Shown: piece by piece, positions 1 through 12,779 of the stretch
Layout of the letters: the number at the start of each line of letters is the position of its first letter
Numbering within the stretch: position 1 is the stretch's first letter
Source: Tolypeutes matacus
Lineage: Eukaryota > Chordata > Mammalia > Cingulata > Chlamyphoridae
DNA length: 64,000 nt
Assembly (NCBI GenBank): GCA_026826555.1
Contig: JAKSZT010038955.1
Coordinates: 2,532,737 to 2,596,736 of the forward strand
Reading direction: 5' to 3'
Notes under the pieces: generated by a model
What the model was told of the DNA's origin: nothing
The model's database searches: none
What the model saw: the letters and a program-made list of their open reading frames with translations, nothing else
Translations under genes and position numbers: made by a program

Positions 1-507
1 AGAAATTATAACAATGAGGTGGAGCCAGTGGCCACTTGACAGTTTTTGGGTAGGGATGGGATGAGCAGTTGAAATACAGGGGCTTCTTTGGGAGTTGGAG
101 GTTGTCCTGAGTACTGTTGTGTCAATGGATGTAGGCCATTTTAAATCAGCACACACCACTCAGAACTGAGTGGGAGAGAGTGTGGTCTACAGTGTGAACT
201 GTGGTCTATGGTTGGTGGCAAGGCTCCAGGATGTGTAAGTTCATTGAGGTTGGTGGGCCACACTGTGGGAGATGTTTGTGTGGGATGTGGTGGGAGGTAT
301 GGGAGGTGGGCAACATGGGAATCCCAGCGGGTTCCTTGTAATATTTTAGGTAATCTAAGCACCTCTTAAAATATATGTATATATATATATATATATATAA
401 ATAACATTTTTGTAAGCAAATACACATATATGCATATATATTTATATATCATTTTGCAAATGTTTGTATGTATTGTGAGAATTTTGATTTTTACCCATTG
501 ATTTTGG
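1..507 (+). mobile_element. L1 3' UTR end, cut by window start
   Basis: This is the terminal part of a lineage-specific L1 3' UTR. By eye it matches 57083-57477 with about seven differences over some 370 bases, and it matches the minus-strand copies at 60720-61210 and 21300-21800 in reverse. It includes a (TA)n tract near 370-400 and the terminal 'atttttaccc' motif at about 498-507. Unlike the copy near 57577 there is no poly(A) after that motif, so the 3' tip has been lost or replaced. The upstream part of the element lies outside the window. Confidence 0.75.
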
Positions 508-579
508 GCCATATGGGAATCTAGGGAAAATTCCTCTCCATCTGTGTACCTGTGAAACCTAGAATGCAATTTCCAAGAC

Positions 580-1690
580 ATGATGGTGGGACAGACATAG
601 GATAGCTGTAAAATGGAAGTGAAAAATTGGAAAGTAAACAGTGCTGGCTAGTCCAGTCAAGTGTGAAACTCATAAGCATAAACTCCACTTGATCTCAAGA
701 TCTGAGGAAAAACCATTGATTTAGACTTTATCCTCCTGGAAGATAACACTGTTCAAGGGCTTGTGCAGTAGTCATGCTCTCCCTAAATGATGCGGCCTAG
801 AGCCAAATCCCTCTAAACATTGGAAAGGGAGACTCACTCTGCCACACCCATACAATCATCTTTCTGTCTTGTCCTGAGGAGATGTCTTCAGTTCAGACTT
901 CTGCTCCCATGTTTCTTTACTTTCCTCTTTGTCTATTTACATCCAGGTTAGTGGTACTTCTGCTCATACAAAATTTTGAAAAAACCTTGTGGATTTGCCA
1001 TTCAATTTGAGGGGTTCCAAGACATCCAAGACAAAATGATTTTCCACAGATACTTCCTGGAAAATATATTTCCAACCCTAACTTCCTCTGAAATTCCTGC
1101 CTGGATTCATGAGTCCTATATCTATTCCCCTTAGAAAAGTTTGGTTCAGTTAAACTATCACAGAAATCTCCAGGGGAGCTTAGGGAGGGCCCTGAGTTAC
1201 TTCTGACCCTATTCTCAGAGCTGGCAGTTTGGACAGGCTAAGAATTTTCCAAATTTTTAATTGCTGGTTCTTTTATATTTTAGAGTTCAATCCTCAATTT
1301 ATTTATTATTCTCACATTATACTGTAAGCTGCAAAGAGATACTAGTATGGAAATCTCCTCATATAAATATCCAAGTTCATTGTTTACTGGTACTGGTTCT
1401 GCCTTACATTGAATATCAGAAACACTTCCACCATGTTTTCTGCCTTTTTATAACAAGGATCAAATTTCTTCCACTTTTCAATAACACATTCATTATTTTC
1501 TTCATCTTCACTGTATTTTTACTGACATCCTGCCTCATCCACAAAGATGGTAGAAATGTTCTCTACTTCTATGACATTTCTGAGATTTCCCTAGAAATGC
1601 TCTTTATATCAAAAGTGATCCAAACATTTTCTCTGAAAAACCTTAAAATTTTTCTTTTGATATAGCAGCATGCTGATTTCTGGTACAAAG
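580..1690 (-). mobile_element. ERVL-MaLR internal remnant
   Basis: This is a non-coding stretch read on the minus strand. It shares order and patches of sequence with 57640-58785, for example the segments around 1255-1290 and 58345-58380, and 1440-1480 and 58525-58560. It sits directly before an MLT1-like LTR in the same orientation, as expected for a decayed MaLR provirus. The 134-aa + strand reading frame at 1261-1665 is antisense to this remnant and is not a gene. The family call is from memory. Confidence 0.4.
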
Positions 1691-2160
1691 AGCTGTCATT
1701 GTTTGCCAGACTGCTATGTCAGGTGCCACACACAGGTTGGCATAAAATCAGGAATATATTGGTTCACTGTTTCAGAGGCCAGAAGTTCAACATTAAGACA
1801 TCAGCAAGACCATTTATTCTCCCTGATGTTTGTAGCATTCTTGGGATGGCTTGCCACAATTCTTTGGGCTCATTGGCTTGCATCTCTGCCTCCCCTCACA
1901 TTGCAATCCTACTCTCCTTGTATCTGCTTTTCAGTTTCTATTGCTTTACAGCTTCTAGATCCTCTCACTGTATCTGAATTTCCTCTCTTAATAAGACCTC
2001 CAGCCATATGGATCAATATTTTCCTTCATTCAATTTGACCATACCTAAAAGGATCTTAAAAGGCCCTAATCTCAAATTAGTCCATGATTTATAGGATAAT
2101 ACATCTTCTGTTATCCTATAAAGTGTGAATTAGAAATGCCTTCACATCACAGGAATTTTG
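1690..2160 (-). mobile_element. MLT1-like LTR, minus strand
   Basis: On the minus strand this resembles an MLT1/MST-type MaLR LTR. The recognisable parts are the region corresponding to 'agaggccagaagtt' and, near the far end, 'ataagacctccagccatat' followed by 'aaaggccctaatctcaaat'. It is old and indel-rich. The 122-aa and 92-aa frames inside it are incidental. Confidence 0.5.
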
Positions 2161-2164
2161 ATTA

Positions 2165-2615
2165 AGATCATGCAGACATGTTTGTTGGCATACATGATTC
2201 ATTCCACCACAGGTACATTATATAAATTTTGTGTTAACTCCTGATCATTATGTAATTTCGATCTGTCATCGATATCTGTGTCTCTCTCCTCTTCTCTTCC
2301 ATCACCCACTGAGGTAAGAGTAGAGCCTTTCACAAATGAGTCACCCAGGTCCAGGTTCACAGTGAAAGATCAGTGAGATTCTACTGTTTGCAGTGAATCA
2401 CTTTTCCTTCATTTTGGCCACATTAGGATCAACCACCATTCTCCTATCCCAATAATGAATTAGTTATTTGTATTTTCTTAAATTCTAACTTCTTCCCTCT
2501 ACCATGGCCTTGGCACATCATATTTCCTTCCTCCCATTAATACAAGGAGATAATTCATTCAATCAATCAACCACTAAGTCATTCACTCTCCAATACAGTC
2601 TTCCCTATCTGATAT
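2165..2615. other. No recognised feature
   Basis: This AT-rich sequence shows no recognisable gene, RNA or repeat. It separates the minus-strand MaLR remnant from a plus-strand MaLR LTR. Confidence 0.4.
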
Positions 2616-2619
2616 GGTG

Positions 2620-3395
2620 TGTGGCAGTTTGATATAATTATGAATTCCAAAAATATAATTGAATCATGCTTGTAAACTGATCTGTTAAACTGGGCATGAT
2701 TAGGTTAGGATTAGGGCGTTGAGCCCCACCCCTTGGTGGGTGGGGAATCGAATATAAAAGGCAAGGCAAAGGACAGTTGAAGCAGTCTTTTGAGAAGCAG
2801 CTTTGATGTTGGAAAGAAGGCCCCAGGAGAATAGAAGCAAGCTGTTCACCTGAATGTCTGCAGCTGACCTTGTGGAGGAAACAGGAGCTAAGCCCGGAGA
2901 GAAACACAGCCCCAGGGAGAGAGGAACCCCAGAAGCCTGAACCCTGGCAAATGCCGGCAGCTGTCTTGCTCCAACATATGGCAATGAACATTGGTGAGAG
3001 AAGAAACTTAATGCTTTATGGCCTGGTATCTGTGGACTTCTACCCCAAATAAATGCCCTTTATGAAGACGAACCTATTTTTGGTATTTCACATTAGCACC
3101 CCTTTGGCTGACTAATACAGAATTTGATACCAGGAGTGGAGTAGTGTTTTTGTAATTCTCAAAATGTTGGAAAGGTTTTATAAATGGGTAAGGAGTATTT
3201 TTTGGAGGAATTGTGAAATGCTTGATGGAAAAGGCCTAGACCACTTTGAAGAGACTGTTGATAGTAATATGGATGCTAAAGAGACTTTCTATGATGCCTT
3301 AGAAGTAAATGATGAAACTCTTATTGGAAACTGGAGGAAAGGCGATCCATGTTTCAAAGTTGCAGAGAACTTAACAAGATTAACTCCTTGTACCA
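2620..3395 (+). mobile_element. MaLR 5' LTR plus start of internal region
   Basis: The LTR begins TGTGGCAGTTTG at 2620 and ends GACTAATACA at 3119, about 500 bp. It carries a polyadenylation signal (AATAAA, about 3048) and a 'TTTCTGGTATTT'-type MaLR 3' end. A close relative is the solo copy at 34796-35297. Directly after the LTR comes sequence beginning 'aatttgataccaggagtgg', which resembles a MaLR internal 5' end with its primer-binding region. This continues to about 3395, where L1 sequence starts. The short frame at 3164-3484 spans this junction and is not a gene. Boundary to L1 is approximate. Confidence 0.6.
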
Positions 3396-5930
3396 AATTC
3401 ACATGGATCATTATCCAGGATAGACTACATGCTAGGCCACAGAATGTCAACAAAAATCAGAAAGATGGATATTATACAAAGTAATTTCTTTGATGACAAT
3501 ATAATGAAGCTGGAAATCAACAAAGGGCAATGAACCAGAATATGGACAAAGATATGGAAGATAAACAACATACCCTTATACAAAGAATGGGTCAAGTAAG
3601 AAATTGCAAAGAATTCAGTAACTACCTTGAAATGAATTAAACTGAGAATACAACATAAAAAAAACATATGGGATGCAACAAAAGCAGTGCTGAGAGGGAA
3701 ATTGATAGCCATAAATGCATATATTTAAAAAGAAGAGCTAAAATCAAAGACTTAACTGCACACCTGCAGGAACAAGAAAAAGAACAGCAAAATAATCCCA
3801 AAGCAAGCAGAAAGAAGGAAATAAAAAGAATAGAGCAGAGCTAAATGAAATTGATTTAAAAAAACTGGAAAAATTAAAACCAAAAGCTGGTTCCTTGAGA
3901 AGAATAAAAAAATTGACAAACCCTTAGCTTGACAAAGAAAGAAACAAAAAGAGAAGATGCAAATAGATAAAATAAAAAATGAGGGGCTATCACCACCATT
4001 CCCACAGAAACAAACAATATCATAAGAGGATACTTTGAAAATATGTATGCCAACAAGATGGATAACAGATGAAATGGACAAATTTCTAGGAACACAGCAG
4101 CAACCTATATTGATGAAAGAAGAAATTGATGAACTTAACAGACCAATCACAACAAATGAGGTTGAATTACTCACCAAAAATTTCCTAAATGAGAATAGTC
4201 CAGGACATATGGCTTCAGAGTTGATTTCTATCAATTATTCCAGAAAGAACTGATCCAAAAAGTAAAATTGGAGGAAACACTCTCTAACTCATTCTATGAT
4301 CCCAAAATCACCCTAATACTAAAGCCACATAAATACATCACAAAAAAAGAATACTACAGACAAATCATTCTAATGAACCTGAATGGTAAAATCCTCAACA
4401 AAATAGTTACTAATCATATTCAACATCACATCAAATGAATTATACACTATGACCAAGTGAGTTTTATCTCTTGTATGCAAAGATGGTTCAACATAAGCAA
4501 ATATATCAATGTAATACTCCATATTAACAGACTGAAAAAAATTTACATGATCATCTCTCTTGATGTTGGAAAAGCATTTGACAAGATACAGAATTGTTTC
4601 TTGATAAATACACTTCAAAAGATAGGAATAGAAGGAAGCTTACTCAACATGATCAAGGGTGTATATGAAAAAACCACAGTTAACATAATAATCAATGATG
4701 AAATTCTAAAGACAATCCCTCTAAAATCTGGAACAATATAAGGATACCCACTGTTACCTCTCTTATTAAAATTGTGTTAGAAGTACTGACTCAAACATTT
4801 AGACAAGAGAAAGATATAAAAGTCATCAAAATTGGAAAGGAAGAATTAAAACTTTCACTATTTGCAAATGACATGATCCTATACCTAGAAAGCCCTGAAA
4901 AATCTATAACAAAGCTTCCAGAATTGATAAATGAGTTCAAATAAGTGTCAAGATATAAGACCAATTCACAAAAATTAGTACCATTTCTGTACATCAATAA
5001 TGAGCAATCTGAGGAGAAAATAAAGGAAAAAAATTCACTTACAATTGCAACTACAAGAAACAAATACCTAGGTATAAAAGTAACCAAAAATGTAAAGGTC
5101 TTGTACACAGAAAACTACAGAATATTATTAAAGGAAATCAAAGATCTATATAAATGGAAGATTATTCCATGTCTATGTATTGAAGACTATACATCATTAA
5201 GAAGTCTGACCTACCCAAACTGATTTAAAGATTTAATGCAATCCCAGTAAAGTAATTGATCCAACCATTTGCCAGTTGAATCCTGAATTTCAGCAGAGTT
5301 GTAACATTTACTGTCCAGTTCACTGGACTAACTCAGGACAACTAACAAGGAGATGATAATGGACATCACCCATCTCAAGGAACAAAGATAGCCTGCAAGT
5401 GCAAACAAGGTAGTTACATCCATCTTCCCCATGGGATCTAAGCTTCCTCTCAATTAGAAACAGAGTGGGCATCACCATCCCAAAATCCTTGATTGGGGAA
5501 TGAACTGAAGTAGGCTTATTATTTTTCTACTATAGACTTATTATTCTAGCAATGCAAGAACTCATCATTGATATTAAGGCAGTCACCACCAGAGGTTCTG
5601 GGCTATAGGAGAGGGAATAATAGGTATAATAAGGGGACATTTTCAGGACATTGGTGGTGTCCTGAATGATATTGCAGTGAAAGATGCAGGTCCATTGTAT
5701 ATTTTGTCATAACCTACAAAATTGTAGAGGACAGAGTGTAAATTTTAACATAAATGTAATCCATAGTTAGTAGCAATGCTTCTAATGTTCATCAATTGTA
5801 ACAAATGTACCACTCTAATAAAGGATGTTGATGTGGGAAAGTGGGGTGGGGGGAAGTGGGCCATATGTGAATCTCTTATATTTTTATGTAATAAATATGT
5901 AATAAAATGGTTCTTTAAAAAAAAAAGTTA
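3395..5930 (+). mobile_element. Decayed L1, ORF2 reverse transcriptase to 3' end
   Basis: This is a 5'-truncated L1. Translated pieces in several frames match the order of L1 ORF2: the segment before the reverse transcriptase (3660-4000), the RT domain (4050-5100, e.g. frames at 4035-4253, 4457-4741 and 4945-5223), with frameshifts and stops throughout. At about 5253 the sequence jumps to the L1 3' UTR ('cagttgaatcctgaattt' onward), so the C-terminal half of ORF2 is missing. The 3' end has an A-rich tail at about 5916-5942. It lies within MaLR internal sequence. No target-site duplication could be identified. Confidence 0.8.
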
Positions 5931-5942
5931 ATTTAAAAAAAG

Positions 5943-6385
5943 TTAATCCAATAGCCAGGTTGAGGAAGGGAATGGGGAGTTAATGCTTAATTGAAACAAT
6001 GATTGCTGTTGGGGTGTTGGAAAAGTTTCCATAATGGATGGTGGACATAGTAGCATGACATTGTGAATTTAATTAACACTACCTGAATTATATATTTGAA
6101 AGTCATTAAACTGGAAATTTTAAGTTGCATGTTATTAGAATGAGAATTTTTAAAAACACAACAAAAGACTATGCCACAAAAACAGACAATCTGAATGTAG
6201 ACTATGGACTACAGTTAACAGTGCTATTATAATAATATATTTTTATCAGTTGTAACAAAGTTACCATACTAATGCAAAGTGTTAATAACAGTGAAGACTA
6301 TATGGGGGAGAGGTAATATGTGAATTTTGTATGTTTGCATGATTTTTCCATAAATCTATAATCTTTCTATTAAAAAAAAGAACTT
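5943..6385 (+). mobile_element. Older L1 3' UTR fragment
   Basis: This is non-coding sequence with the conserved mammalian L1M 3' UTR pattern. One segment covers 'aaagtttccataatggatgg' and the following 'attgtgaatttaatt' (about 6022-6075), and a second covers 'gttaacagtgctattataat' (about 6213-6232). It ends in an A-rich tail near 6372. It may be two fragments joined. Confidence 0.6.
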
Positions 6386-6424
6386 ACCTTGAAGAAATAA
6401 AAATAAATGAAAAAAAATCTTGCA

Positions 6425-6645
6425 TTGTGGGGAATGGATGTGGCTCACGTGCTTGAGTGCCTGCTTCACACATGGGATTCCCCTGGTTCCATTCCCAGTG
6501 CTTCCTAAAATCTAAAAGACAAACAACAAGCAAACAATCAAAAAAATGAACTCAGGGGAGCCAATGTGGCTCAGTAGTCAAGCACTGGCTTCCCACATAT
6601 GAGATCCTGGATTCAATCCTTGGCCCTGGAGCTTCAAAAACAGAA
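6425..6645 (+). mobile_element. tRNA-derived SINE, dimeric, DAS-type
   Basis: There are two tandem tRNA-like heads, one at 6427-6510 and one at 6556-6630. Each has an A-box-like 'tggctca' motif and a B-box-like 'ggttccattcc' or 'ggattcaatcc'. They are separated by an A-rich linker with CAAA repeats. This dimeric arrangement and sequence match the armadillo DAS SINE family as I recall it. It is a dispersed repeat and not a tRNA gene. Confidence 0.75.
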
Positions 6646-8800
6646 AAAGAAACTTCATGGTATTGGCACAAAGAAAGATATATTTACTAATGGAACTGAA
6701 CTGAGAGTTATGATACATATCCTTGCATATATACTGATACTCAAAAAGGCCACCAAGCCCACTCAACTGGGAGAGAATGGCTTTTGGAGAACTGATATCC
6801 ATAACCAAAAGAATGACAAAGGATCACCCTTTCATGCCCCATACAAAAATTAACTCAAAATGGATCAAAGATCTAAATATAAAAGCCAAGACTATAAAGA
6901 CCCTAGAAGATAATGTAGGGAAGTATCTATGAGATCTTGTAGGAGGAAATGTTTTAACAAACTTTACACTCAAATCATGAGCAATGAAAGATAAAATAGA
7001 TGAATAGGGCCTCCTCAAAATTCAAAACTTTTGCACTTCAAAGGGGTTTGTCAAGTAAGTGAAAAGGCAGCTTACTCAATGGGAGAAAATATTTGGTTAC
7101 TATTTATCTAATAAGGGCTTAATATCCAGCATATATAAAGAAATCCTAATCTTGAAAATGAAAAGACAAACAATCCATTTAAAAAATTGGCAAGAGATCC
7201 AGCCATTTGTATTTCTCCTTGTAGAAATACAAGAAGCATATAGAAAGATGCAATTAGGAAATGCAAATCAAAATTATAATGAGATATTATCTTACACCTA
7301 CTAGACTGGTGGTTATTAAAACATATAACTACAAGTGTTGAAGAGGATGTGGAGGAAAGGAAATGTAGAGTGGTGAGGACGTAGAGTGGTGCAACCATTG
7401 TGGAGGACAGTTTGGTGGTTCCTCAGGAAGCTAACTATAGAACTGCCATATCATCCAGCAATCCCACTGCTGGGTGTAAACCCAGAAGAATTGAAAGCAG
7501 AGACATGAACAGGAATAAGCACACCAATGTTCTTAGCAGCTTTATTCACTATAGCCAAAAGTTTGAAGCAACCCAAGTATCCATCAACAGATGAATGTAT
7601 AAGTAAAGTGTGGTATATTCAAGCAATCAAATATTACTTATCTATAAGAAGGAATATAGTATTAACACACGGACAACATGGATGAATCTTGAAGACCTTA
7701 TGTTGAATGAAGTAAGCCAATCACTGAAAGAGAAATATTACATGACCTCACTGTTATGATTAAGCAAAATGAGTAGATTCACAGAGCTAGAGTCTGGAAG
7801 ACAGGTTGTCAAGAGACAGAAAGGGGAGTAGAGGTTGATGAGCTGATGATCAATATGGGCAAAATCTATGGTAAGGTGGAAGGGTGTGGTTGGGCAGTGA
7901 ATTGGGAAATAGTGGTGCAGTGATGTCATTGGATTTGGTGGTGCCAGAATATGATGGGGAGTAGGGTAATGTTTGGCTTGGACTATCCATGGAAATGGGG
8001 GCAAAGCTGGAGGGAGGAGCAGGTGAACTCTGGGGATTTGTAGGTCTGTGGTTAAACCTACAATGGTGGGAATGTTCTTTTGCCAGATATGACATGGGAG
8101 GGTTACTGGTGCAGGGCATCAGGGGTGGGGGGATTTATGGTATAGAGCACACCTGGAGCATGTTTCTATGGAATGTAAAACTGTTCTTCTTGTTGTAGTG
8201 TGCTATCTCAGTGGGTAGAGAGGCACACAATAAAAACGAAAATATTAAAATCCCATCCTGGGGAGTGCTGTTTTGTTCTCAGTTAGAGGGATAACAATTG
8301 TTCCAGAACATAAGTAGTGCTTAATAAAAGAAAACAGACCAAAAGTTAAGCCCTCAATATTAATGCATATAATTATCTACTTCATTCTTCAAAAATTGAA
8401 ACTTATTGCTTAACACAGGTTCCGAGGGGAGGACAAGGGAAGAATAGAATAAATAGAATACAGGGCATTTTTAGGGCTATGAAATTATTCTGCATGATCT
8501 TGCAATGATTGATACAGGCCATTTAAATTTTGTAAAAACCTATTAAAATGTACAGAAAAAAATGTAAACCATAATGTAAGCTACTGACCATGGTTAGTAG
8601 CAATGCTTCAGTTGTAACAAATGTACCAGATTCATGTAAAATGTTATTAATAAGGGAGAGTGGGAAAAGGGGAGGGGTTGGGTATATGGGATTCCCCTAT
8701 ATTTTCTGTGTGAGTTTTCTGTAAACTAATATATCTTTGAAGATAAAGCTAAAAATTAAGATAGTGGGGGAAGATATGGAAGAAATTATCACTGTACATA
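6640..8800 (+). mobile_element. L1, ORF2 C-terminal part and 3' UTR
   Basis: This is a frameshifted ORF2 C-terminal half. The frame at 6599-6853 and that at 7059-7304 contain the L1-typical stretches 'IHNQKNDKGSP' and 'QWEKIF' followed by 'LSNKGLISSIYKEI'. The region near 7505-7595 corresponds to the ORF2 stretch before the C-terminus, and the coding part ends around 7740. A 3' UTR follows to about 8790 with the pattern 'aacaaatgtaccag' and 'gggtatatggga'. It has multiple stops and is inactive. Confidence 0.8.
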
Positions 8801-9020
8801 AAAGATAACAAATCTATTTTTGATGAAATTTTGGAAAATATTTTTATTTTACTTTGTTTTTTTATTTTTACTTTTTTTAACATTTTTATTTTTTATTTTC
8901 ATATTTTGTTTTTTATTTTATTTACTTATGTTTTGTTTTTGCTTTGTTTTTATGGGAATTTTGGATTGCAGAAGGGGTATGACTATTGCAGGGGAAGATT
9001 ATAGATGGTGTCAGTAATGG
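8800..9020 (+). repeat. T-rich low-complexity tract
   Basis: This tract of T and TTTTA runs gives a spurious hydrophobic 65-aa frame. It lies between two L1 3' UTR segments and probably belongs to the second one. Confidence 0.6.
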
Positions 9021-10500
9021 GGTATGTTTGGGGAAGTGTGAACCTCAGCCATGCATATATGACATATGAATGTTTAATTGTTCATGGGGCATTGCTTCAT
9101 TGTTGAAGATCAACACAATAACCAAAAGAATATTGAATTCCCATCCTGAAAAGTCCTGCTACAGTCTCTAATAGAGCAGCAAGAATCCCTAGAGTACATA
9201 GGCAGTGCTAGTGAAGGAGGATAGATCATTACACCAGGATCTTCATATGGCTGTATTTATGAACCTTATTTTGTGAAATTGACATTTTGGCTAGTATTAT
9301 ATATTGCTTAAGACTTACCTCCTGAAACCCTACTTGTTGCTCAAATATGACCTCTCTCTAAGTTGAACTCAAGATATAAACTCATTACCTTCCCACACAC
9401 ACACATGGGAGATGAATCTTGGGGAAAACCCTCCCTGGCATTGAAGGATTATAACAAAGTGCCAACTATTGATGCATTTGGAATAAAGACCTTGACCCAA
9501 AGGGGAAATAGTAAATACAAATGAGTTTTTATAGCTAAGAGGTTTCAAAATGATTTGGGAGGTCATTCCAGAGGTAACACTTATGCATGGCTCAGCAGGA
9601 TCTCACTGACTGCTACAGTAAACACTGTGTCAAAGCATGGGGCTCCTGAGGGCTCTAGAGACATCTAGATACTATAGATGGTGCAAACAATCTCAGGAAT
9701 TTGGCTCCCTGTCATTGGGCCTTACTTTGGAATATATGTTGCCAATATAATAGAGTTAGACTCATTTATAATTTTCCTAAACATCATATCTGCCCCCTTT
9801 TATTTAAGTACTACAATCATTAAATATATGTTTCAGAGACTTAAATCTTCAGTTTATTCATATGTCAGTTGAGCCCTGAATCTCAGCAAAGTTGCAACAC
9901 CTACTCTGCAGTTCACTGGACTCACCTAGGACAACATACAAAAGGATGATAATGGACAATGCCATCCCAAAAACAGAGCATATGTACAACTGCAAGCAAG
10001 ACAGTACAATCCATTTGGCCCATGGGAACTAAGCTACCTCCCAATCAGAAACAGAGTGGGCATCACCATCTCAAAATCATCAAGAGTGAGGAATGAATAA
10101 ACACAAGGGTATATACAATGATGGACTTAAGTAGACATGTATATTCTAGCAATTGAAGGAAATTTTATCATTGATATAAAGGCAGTCATGACCAGAGGTT
10201 CTGAAGGGAGGGATTGGGAAGAATAGTTGTAATATGGGCCATTTTGGGGGATATTGGTATTGTTCTGCATGATATTGCAATGATGGATACAGGCCACTAT
10301 ACATTTTGTCAAACCTATAAATTGTGTGGTGCAAAGTGAATACTATAATGTAAACTATAGCCCATGGCTAGTAACAATGCTTCAGTATGTACATCAATTA
10401 TAAGAAATGTACCACTTTAATGAACGATATTGTTAATGGGGGAAGTTAGGAGGGGGAAAGGTTTTGGTATATGGGAAATCCTTATAATTTTTTTCAGTGC
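9020..10500 (+). mobile_element. L1 3' UTR, plus strand
   Basis: This long non-coding L1 3' UTR parallels 8040-8790 at its start. From 9870 it parallels 5270-5920 almost point for point ('agttgcaacacc', 'aaacagagtgggcatcacca', 'ttgataaaggcagtca'-like). Reverse-complement relatives are at 17840-18345. It ends in a T/A-rich tip at about 10490. It contains no gene. Confidence 0.7.
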
Positions 10501-10504
10501 TTAC

Positions 10505-10925
10505 CAGTCTTAATTCACTCATGATTTGACAATGTTAATTGCTGGGTGTAGAAAGGTAAGTAAGATGCAGCCTCTGTCCTACAGAAAGTTAGTTTAGATT
10601 GTATAAACTTATAAACTGTTCTTGCAGAAACTGACAGTAAGCATTTAATTAGATATTTACTTACAGCTCCAAACTTAACAGCATACAGCACACAAACACT
10701 TATTTACTATTTATAAACACAAGATAATTATTTATAATTCCAATATATAACTACTATATCATTGTAAGATGATAATACATTTATCATCTTTTCCAGAACC
10801 AACGTTTGATGAAACTACCCTTGCTAATGAAAAATTATTTTACATATAGTTGTTGCATCATTCCCATCAGCACACAAACATAATGTAGTTTCTCCCTTCT
10901 TAAAATGAATCCTCTGAACTTCACA
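10505..10925. other. No recognised feature
   Basis: This AT-rich sequence lies between an L1 3' end and an L2. No open frame or RNA signature was seen. Confidence 0.4.
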
Positions 10926-10929
10926 TCCT

Positions 10930-12270
10930 CCTCCAGGAACCACTCCATTTCTCTGAGCCCCTTTATAGCAACAGTCCTTGAAAAAGTTGTCCATGTGAAT
11001 TGTCTCTAACCCCTCTCCTTCCTACCTTTCTTTTGTCCAAAATGTCTCTTGCCTCTGACACTTCTGAAACTATTCTAGACAAGATTACATATGACCTCAA
11101 AATGCTAAATTCAATTTTTACTTTACAGCCCTCATTTTACTTGACCTATTAGCAACACCTGAAATAGGTAAAGCACTACTTCTTGAAAAACTTTCTTTAC
11201 TTGGCTTCTAAGACACCATATTCTCTTGGGTTTTCTACTTACCTTACTAGTTGCTCCTTCTAAGTCTACTATGCTGGTTCTAGCACAGCTGCACGATTTC
11301 TAAATGTTAAAGTACCCAAGGCTTAGTCCTTGGACCTCCTCTCTTCCATCTATATTCACTTTCTTAATGTATTCATACAGTCTCCTGGTTCCCCTAGAAT
11401 GTAGCTTCAACAGGATAGGGATTTTTGCGTAAGATAAATCTCCCACACCTAAAACAGTGCCTAGCATATAGAGTAGCAGGTGCTTGGCAATATTTGTTGA
11501 ATGAATGGGTGGATGAATAAATGGCTTTATATATTATCTATAAAATTTATGACTCTCCAGTTTATACCTGCTACCTAGATCTCTGTCCTGAACTCCAGAT
11601 ATAGCCAAATGCCTATTTGTTATCTCCACTTGGATGTGTAACAAACATTTCAAACTTAACCAAGTCAAAAAGAGTACTCCAATATCCCTCCTAATGACTT
11701 GACTGACTTCATTCTTAGCAAAGTAGAAATTTATCTTTCTATTTCCTCAAGCCAAAAATCTTGAAATCATTCCTAACTCCTTCTCCTTCTCTCACACCAC
11801 ATATCCAATTTGCCAGCAAATATTGTAGGTTCTTCCTTCAAATTACAACTGGTACCTGACTTCTTACCTCTTTCACCATTATCAATATGGCCCAAGCCCT
11901 TATCATCTCTGACCTTGATAAATGCAATAGCCTCCTAAATAGCTTTCCTACTTCTTTTCCACCTCCATGCCCCATTTCTGGCTGTTCTCAGAAGTACAGC
12001 CAGAGAAATTCTTTTCAAACTTAAGTCACATAATGTTTCCTTACTTAACACAGTAAAAATGCAAATCTTGACAATTTTATATAAAGCTCTAGGCAATCTG
12101 GCCTATTACAACTCTTACCTCATTTCCTACTACTTTTCCCCCTCACATACTCCTACTTTTTACCCTACAGTCAATACTGACTTCTTCAGATGTTCTTTCC
12201 AAAGGTTAAACAAATTTCCACCTGAGGGCTCTTTCCCTACTGTGTCCTCAGCCTACACAAGTTAAATATA
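10930..12270 (+). mobile_element. L2 LINE fragment with nested L2/MIR-like 3' end
   Basis: Plus-strand sequence follows the L2 ORF2 consensus order. It has 'cttagtccttggacctcctc' (about 11321-11340), 'ctccacttggatgt' (about 11624), 'ctcacaccacatatccaat' (about 11793), 'caatagcctcctaaatag' (about 11926), and 'agcaatctggcc'-type sequence near 12095. At about 11390-11530 it is interrupted by an L2/MIR-type 3' end ('acagtgcctagcatatagag' and 'tttgttgaatgaatg'). This is an ancient, inactive element. The 68-aa frame at 12059-12265 lies in it and is not a gene. Confidence 0.7.
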
Positions 12271-12279
12271 TATATATAG

Positions 12280-12775
12280 TGATTTAGAAGGCTAGAATTA
12301 TGAGGAGGGAGAGAAATAGTAAAGAAAGGGCTGAAAGGAAAAAGTTAATACTAATAAAAAAATAGAAGAAAACAAAATAGATGGAATAGAAATTGACACC
12401 CTTAAGTTGTGGGCCTATGAAAAAATGTTGTATCTTAGAGCCAGAACAGAAAACAGAAGGCAGAAAGATGAAGGAAGGATAAGTGATAGTTTGTAATACA
12501 GAATCCATATAGACAGCGAGTGGGAAATTACTGAAGAAGCAGCACAAGAAAGAAGTGACAAACTAACAACACCTAATTTTAAAAACATGAAAGAAAAAAG
12601 AAAGGGGGGAGGAAAGAGGAAAGAAAAGCAAGAGACCAGAAAGAAACAGAGAGAAACCAAAGATCCACACAGGCAAGCAATCAAACAGAGCTAAGGAGGG
12701 TCAATGATTCCCCTAGGGTCCACGTGGATCCTCTCTGCCTACTTGTGTTTATCAATCAATTTCCCTGCAGGGTTC
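12280..12775. other. Purine-rich unassigned stretch
   Basis: A short (TA)n run near 12268-12278 is followed by strongly GA-rich sequence (12295-12690) that reads as spurious Leu/Ser/Phe-rich frames on the minus strand. No gene or known repeat could be named. Confidence 0.4.
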
Positions 12776-12779
12776 CACA

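Noticed and set aside
6556..6630. Possible tRNA gene from A- and B-box motifs
   Set aside because: The motifs belong to a dispersed SINE. There is no convincing cloverleaf, and copies occur elsewhere in the window.
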